Shown here: positions 60,646 to 64,000 of the stretch, one piece after another
Position numbering within the stretch: position 1 is the stretch's first letter
Layout: every line of letters begins with the position of its first letter
DNA from: Mesorhizobium tamadayense
GTDB taxonomy: Bacteria > Pseudomonadota > Alphaproteobacteria > Rhizobiales > Rhizobiaceae
Assembly: GCF_003863365.1 (NCBI RefSeq)
Contig: NZ_RQXT01000007.1
Span: forward strand, 1-64,000
Length of the DNA: 64,000 nucleotides
Reading direction: 5' to 3'
Position numbers and translations under genes: made by a program
Notes under the pieces: model-generated
The model's input: the letters and a program-made list of their open reading frames with translations, nothing else
Databases searched by the model: none
Told to the model about the DNA's origin: nothing

Positions 60646-61809
60646 ATGCATTTCGGTCTTTCGGAAGAGCAAAAACTCATCGTCGAGACGACGCGCGCCT
60701 TCGTCGAGAACGAGCTTTACCCGCATGAGCGCGAGGTGGAGCGGACCGGCGTGCTGCGCCGCGAGTTGATCGACGAACTGAAAGCCAAGGCGATCGCCGC
60801 CGGGCTCTACGCCGCCAACATGCCGGCCGATGTCGGCGGTGCGGGTCTCGATACGGTCAGCTGGCTGCTCTACGAGAAGGAGCTTGGCCGAGCCAACTAC
60901 GCGCTGCACTGGACCTGCGTGGCGCGTCCGTCCAACATCCTGCTCGCCGGCACGCCGGAGCAGCGTGAAAAATATCTCTTCCCCTGCATCCGCGGCGAGA
61001 AGTGGGACTGCCTGGCGATGACCGAGCCTGGCGCCGGCTCCGACCTGCGCGGCATGAAGGCGACCGCCGTGCAAGATGGTTCGGACTGGGTGCTGAACGG
61101 CACCAAGCACTTCATCAGCCATGCCGACATTGCCGATTTCGCGATTTGTTTCATGGCGTCCGGCGAAGAGGATTCGCCGCGCGGCAAACGCAAGAAGATC
61201 ACCGCCTTCTTCGTCGACAAGGGCACCAAGGGTTTCACCGTGCGCGACGGCTACCGCAACGTCTCGCATCGCGGCTACACCAACTCGATCCTCGAGTTCG
61301 ACGATTGCCGGCTGCCGGCAAGCCAGATCCTGGGAGAGGTGCACAAAGGCTTCGAGGTGGCAAACTCCTGGCTCGGCGCCACGCGCCTGCAGGTCGGCGC
61401 CACCTGCCTCGGCCGCGCCGAGCGGGCGCTTTCGCATTCCATCGAATATGCCGCGCAGCGCCAGCAGTTCGGCCAGCAGATCGGCAAGTTCCAGGGCGTG
61501 TCGTTCAAGCTCGCCGACATGGCGACGGAATTGAAGGCCGCCGACCTGATGGTGTTCGAAGCCGGCTGGAAGTACGATCAGGGCACCGTCACCGACCAGG
61601 ACATGGCGATGGCCAAGCTGAAGGCCACCGAGATGCTCGCCTTCGTCGCCGACGAAGCCATCCAGATCCATGGCGGCATGGGGCTGATGGACGACCTGCC
61701 GCTGGAGCGCATCTGGCGCGACGCGCGTGTCGAACGCATCTGGGAAGGCACTTCGGAGATTCAGCGACATATTATTTCGCGGGCGTTGCTGCGCCCGTTC
61801 GGGGCTTAG
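60646..61809 (+). CDS. Acyl-CoA dehydrogenase (CaiA-like)
   Basis: A 387-residue FAD acyl-CoA dehydrogenase. Substrate and flavin signature AMTEPGAGSDLRGMKATAV, the FISHADIADFAICF strand, a C-terminal GGMGLMDDLPLERIWRDARVERIWEGTSEIQRHIIS that holds the catalytic Glu and the FAD-binding end. Placed between carnitine dehydrogenase and a CoA ligase it is most simply gamma-butyrobetainyl-CoA dehydrogenase, forming crotonobetainyl-CoA (equivalent of CaiA run in the oxidative direction). The substrate assignment is by context. It ends at a 49-bp palindrome that includes its stop codon. Confidence 0.88.
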   Translation: MHFGLSEEQKLIVETTRAFVENELYPHEREVERTGVLRRELIDELKAKAIAAGLYAANMPADVGGAGLDTVSWLLYEKELGRANYALHWTCVARPSNILLAGTPEQREKYLFPCIRGEKWDCLAMTEPGAGSDLRGMKATAVQDGSDWVLNGTKHFISHADIADFAICFMASGEEDSPRGKRKKITAFFVDKGTKGFTVRDGYRNVSHRGYTNSILEFDDCRLPASQILGEVHKGFEVANSWLGATRLQVGATCLGRAERALSHSIEYAAQRQQFGQQIGKFQGVSFKLADMATELKAADLMVFEAGWKYDQGTVTDQDMAMAKLKATEMLAFVADEAIQIHGGMGLMDDLPLERIWRDARVERIWEGTSEIQRHIISRALLRPFGA

Positions 61810-61857
61810 AGCATGATCCGCCAAAACCGGGTCCGGTTTTGGGAGAAGATCGCGCTC
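61809..61857. repeat. 49-bp GATC palindrome in the carnitine operon
   Basis: GAGCATGATC and GATCGCGCTC flank CCAAAACCGG and CCGGTTTTGG. It has the same length and ends as the copy at 49302-49350. It begins on the last base of the dehydrogenase stop and ends 10 bases before the next start, so the whole spacer is repeat. Confidence 0.85.
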
Positions 61858-61867
61858 AAACGAAAAG

Positions 61868-63952
61868 ATGACCATGCATAAACTCGAACGTCTCCTGCGC
61901 CCGAAATCGATCGCCGTGTTCGGCGGGGCGCAGGCCGCCGCCGTCGTGGCGCAATCGATCAAGATGGGCTTTGCCGGCGAGATCTGGCCGGTGCACCCGA
62001 CGAAGGACGAGGTCGCCGGCCGCAAGGCTTATCGCTCTGTTGCCGACCTGCCCGGCGCGCCTGACGCGGCTTTCGTCGGCGTCAACCGGCATCTCACCAT
62101 CGAAGTGGTCAAGGCGCTGGCCGAACGCGGCGCCGGCGGCGCCGTCTGCTTTGCCGCCGGCTTCCTCGAGACCGAGGCCTATGACGAGGATGGCGAGCGG
62201 CTGCAGGCGGAACTCGTGGCCGCTGCCGGTCAGATGCCGATCATCGGCCCGAACTGCTACGGCCTGATCAACTATGCCGACGGCGCGCTGCTGTGGCCCG
62301 ACCAGCATGGCGGCATCCGGCTGGCTGAGAGCGGCAAGGGTGTCGCGATCATCACCCAGTCGTCCAACATCGCCATCAACATGACGATGCAGAAGCGCGG
62401 CCTGCCGATCGCCTTTCTGATGACGGCCGGCAACCAGGCGCAGACCGGCCTCTCCGAAATGGCGCTCGGGCTGATCGAGGACGAGCGCGTCACGTCGCTC
62501 GGCCTGCACATCGAAGCTTTCGACTCCGTAGCCGGCTTCGAGCGGCTGGCGGCCAGGGCCCGCGAGCTGAAGAAGCCGATCATCGCCATGAAGGTCGGCC
62601 GCTCGGAACAGGCCAGGCAAGCGACGGTGTCGCACACCGCCTCGCTCGCCGGCTCGGACGCCGCCTCCGGCGCCTTCCTGAAGCGGCTCGGCATCGCGCG
62701 CGTCGATTCCATTCCGGCCTTCATCGAGGCGCTGAAGCTGCTGCACGTCACCGGGCCGCTGCCCGGCTACAAGCTTTCCTCGATGAGCTGCTCGGGCGGC
62801 GAGGCCTCGGTCATGGCCGACAGCGCGGAAGGGCGCTGGGTGCATTTTCCGACGCTGACGGCCGAGCATCGCGCCCATGTCAAATCGACGCTCGGGCCGC
62901 TGGTCGCAGTCGCCAATCCGCTCGACTACCACACCTTCATCTGGAACAACGAGCCGGCGATGACGGCCACGTTCACCGCTATGGTGTCGGGCGGCTTCGA
63001 CCTCAACATGCTGGTGCTGGACTTTCCGCGCCCGGATCGCTGCTCCGACACCGACTGGTGGGCGACGCTGCGCGCCTTCGAAGCGGCGCTGAAGACCAAC
63101 AGGGCGCAAGGCGCGATCGTCTCCTCGCTGCCGGAAAACCTGCCGGAGGAATATACCGCCGGGCTGATGGCGCGCGGCATGGTGCCGCTGTTCGGCATTT
63201 CGGAAGCCTTGGACGCCGCTCAAGCCGCCGCCTTCATCGGTTGGGCCTGGCGCGAGCCGCAGGCGCAGCCGGTCGACACCACGGCCGCCGGGGCGACCGA
63301 CGGCAGCCATATCACCCCCGACGAGGCCGAGGCCAAGGACAGGCTGATCAAGGCCGGCCTGCCGGTGCCGAGGGGCGAGCGCGCTTCCAACGCGGTCGAG
63401 GCGGTGATCTCGTCGATGGCGCTCGGCTTCCCGGTGGCGCTGAAGGCGCTCGGCGTCACCCACAAGTCGGAAGTCGGCGCGGTGCGGCTGAACCTCAAGG
63501 ACGCCGAATCCGTCGGCAATGCCGCCCATGACCTGCTGCCGCTAGGCACCGGGCTCTATGCCGAGCGCATGGTGCGTGACGGCGTCGCCGAGCTGATCGT
63601 CGGCTTCACCCGCGACCCGATGTTCGGCGCGGTGATGACGCTTGGCACCGGCGGCGTGCTGGTCGAGCTGTTGCGCGACAGCGTGACCCTGATGCTGCCG
63701 GCGACGCGCGACGACATCGAGGCGGCATTGCGTGGGCTCAAGCTCTACCCGCTGCTCAAAGGCTATCGCGGTCGGCCCAAGGCCGATGTCGCCGCCGCCA
63801 TCGACGCGATTGCCGGAATTGCCGGCTTCGTGCAGCAGAACGCCGGCGAGATCGAGGAGCTCGACATCAACCCGCTGATCGTCTGCGCCGAAGGCAAGGG
63901 CGCCTGGATCGCCGACGCCCTGCTGGTGCTTGGAGAAAAGAAGAATGGCTGA
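61868..63952 (+). CDS. ADP-forming-type acyl-CoA synthetase
   Basis: A 694-residue acyl-CoA synthetase of the acetate-CoA ligase (ADP-forming) type: an N-terminal CoA-binding domain (LRPKSIAVFGG), a succinyl-CoA-synthetase-like middle (KGVAIITQSSNIAINM and KVGRSEQARQATVSHTASLAG, containing the phospho-His) and a C-terminal ATP-grasp domain from about residue 470 (LGFPVALKALGVTHKSEVGAVRL, VGFTRDPMFGAVMTLGTGG, ELDINPLIV). Likely activates gamma-butyrobetaine or carnitine to the CoA ester. It overlaps the next start by eight bases. Confidence 0.88.
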   Translation: MTMHKLERLLRPKSIAVFGGAQAAAVVAQSIKMGFAGEIWPVHPTKDEVAGRKAYRSVADLPGAPDAAFVGVNRHLTIEVVKALAERGAGGAVCFAAGFLETEAYDEDGERLQAELVAAAGQMPIIGPNCYGLINYADGALLWPDQHGGIRLAESGKGVAIITQSSNIAINMTMQKRGLPIAFLMTAGNQAQTGLSEMALGLIEDERVTSLGLHIEAFDSVAGFERLAARARELKKPIIAMKVGRSEQARQATVSHTASLAGSDAASGAFLKRLGIARVDSIPAFIEALKLLHVTGPLPGYKLSSMSCSGGEASVMADSAEGRWVHFPTLTAEHRAHVKSTLGPLVAVANPLDYHTFIWNNEPAMTATFTAMVSGGFDLNMLVLDFPRPDRCSDTDWWATLRAFEAALKTNRAQGAIVSSLPENLPEEYTAGLMARGMVPLFGISEALDAAQAAAFIGWAWREPQAQPVDTTAAGATDGSHITPDEAEAKDRLIKAGLPVPRGERASNAVEAVISSMALGFPVALKALGVTHKSEVGAVRLNLKDAESVGNAAHDLLPLGTGLYAERMVRDGVAELIVGFTRDPMFGAVMTLGTGGVLVELLRDSVTLMLPATRDDIEAALRGLKLYPLLKGYRGRPKADVAAAIDAIAGIAGFVQQNAGEIEELDINPLIVCAEGKGAWIADALLVLGEKKNG

Positions 63953-64000
63953 CGTCATTACCACCCACCGCGAAGGCGCGATCCTCGAAGTCACGCTCGA
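63945..64000 (+). CDS. Enoyl-CoA hydratase/isomerase-like protein (cut by window end)
   Basis: The first 18 codons read MADVITTHREGAILEVTLD, the usual beta-strand start of a crotonase, with GGAGAAAAG just upstream. In this operon it would be a CaiD-like crotonobetainyl-CoA hydratase that makes L-carnitinyl-CoA. Too short to confirm. Confidence 0.6.
   Translation, partial: MADVITTHREGAILEVTL

Overview
The window is high-GC alphaproteobacterial DNA, most likely from the chromosome of a Mesorhizobium. Three things point there: two tandem small secreted proteins of the DUF680 type (a family described essentially only from Mesorhizobium), an aglR-aglEFGAK alpha-glucoside locus arranged as in Rhizobiaceae, and several classes of rhizobial intergenic palindromes. 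There is no prophage, conjugative element, CRISPR array, rRNA or tRNA. The only transposon is an IS110-family element at the left edge, followed by a 15-copy 8-bp minisatellite.

Layout. 1-1.5 kb: IS110 transposase and minisatellite. 1.5-4.3 kb: class III aminotransferase plus a PuuA/GS-like ligase. 4.4-5.1 kb: UdgX-type uracil-DNA glycosylase. 5.1-9.5 kb (minus): puuD, guaD, a UPF0303 gene and glycerate 2-kinase, with a divergent LysR regulator. 10.9-14.0 kb: two overlapping LLM flavin monooxygenases facing a PhzF-like isomerase. 14.2-19.5 kb (minus): uraH-xdhA-xdhB-xdhC. 19.7-23.1 kb (plus): a puuE-uraD fusion, ureidoglycine aminohydrolase, ureidoglycolate lyase and a deaminase-fold protein. 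23.1-23.6 kb: intact brnA antitoxin with a frameshifted brnT toxin. 23.8-31.9 kb: CocE/NonD hydrolase, a complete Dpp-like ABC importer and an alkaline-phosphatase-superfamily enzyme. 32.0-34.7 kb: ECF sigma, membrane anti-sigma and a secreted subtilase. 35.0-42.9 kb: the agl locus. 43.0-50.2 kb (minus): two DUF680 proteins, a flavoreductase/sulfite-oxidase-like pair, HtrA protease, an MBL hydrolase overlapping PPi-type phosphofructokinase, and an L,D-transpeptidase. 50.5-56.1 kb: LysE exporter, TTC38-like protein, xylB and xylA. 56.4-57.4 kb: a small ORF and a HAD phosphatase. 57.4-64 kb: a GlxA-type regulator divergent from a carnitine/gamma-butyrobetaine operon that runs off the right edge.

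The genes form catabolic modules. Guanine is deaminated (guaD), xanthine oxidised (xdhABC), urate hydroxylated (puuD), then uraH, uraD, allantoinase, ureidoglycine aminohydrolase and ureidoglycolate lyase lead to glyoxylate, and glycerate 2-kinase can return the carbon to glycolysis. Only allantoate amidohydrolase is missing from an otherwise complete route. The agl, xyl and carnitine modules are self-contained sugar or betaine pathways.

The most unusual observation is a ~147-bp hairpin-rich repeat lying in frame inside xdhC, whose start codon also lies at the edge of a second repeat. Other notable points are the degenerate brnT beside intact brnA, two copies of one ~165-bp palindromic element in opposite orientation, the lysine-rich tail on carnitine dehydrogenase, and candidate operators for the agl, xyl and LysR regulators. 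No clearly new defence or biosynthetic system was found.
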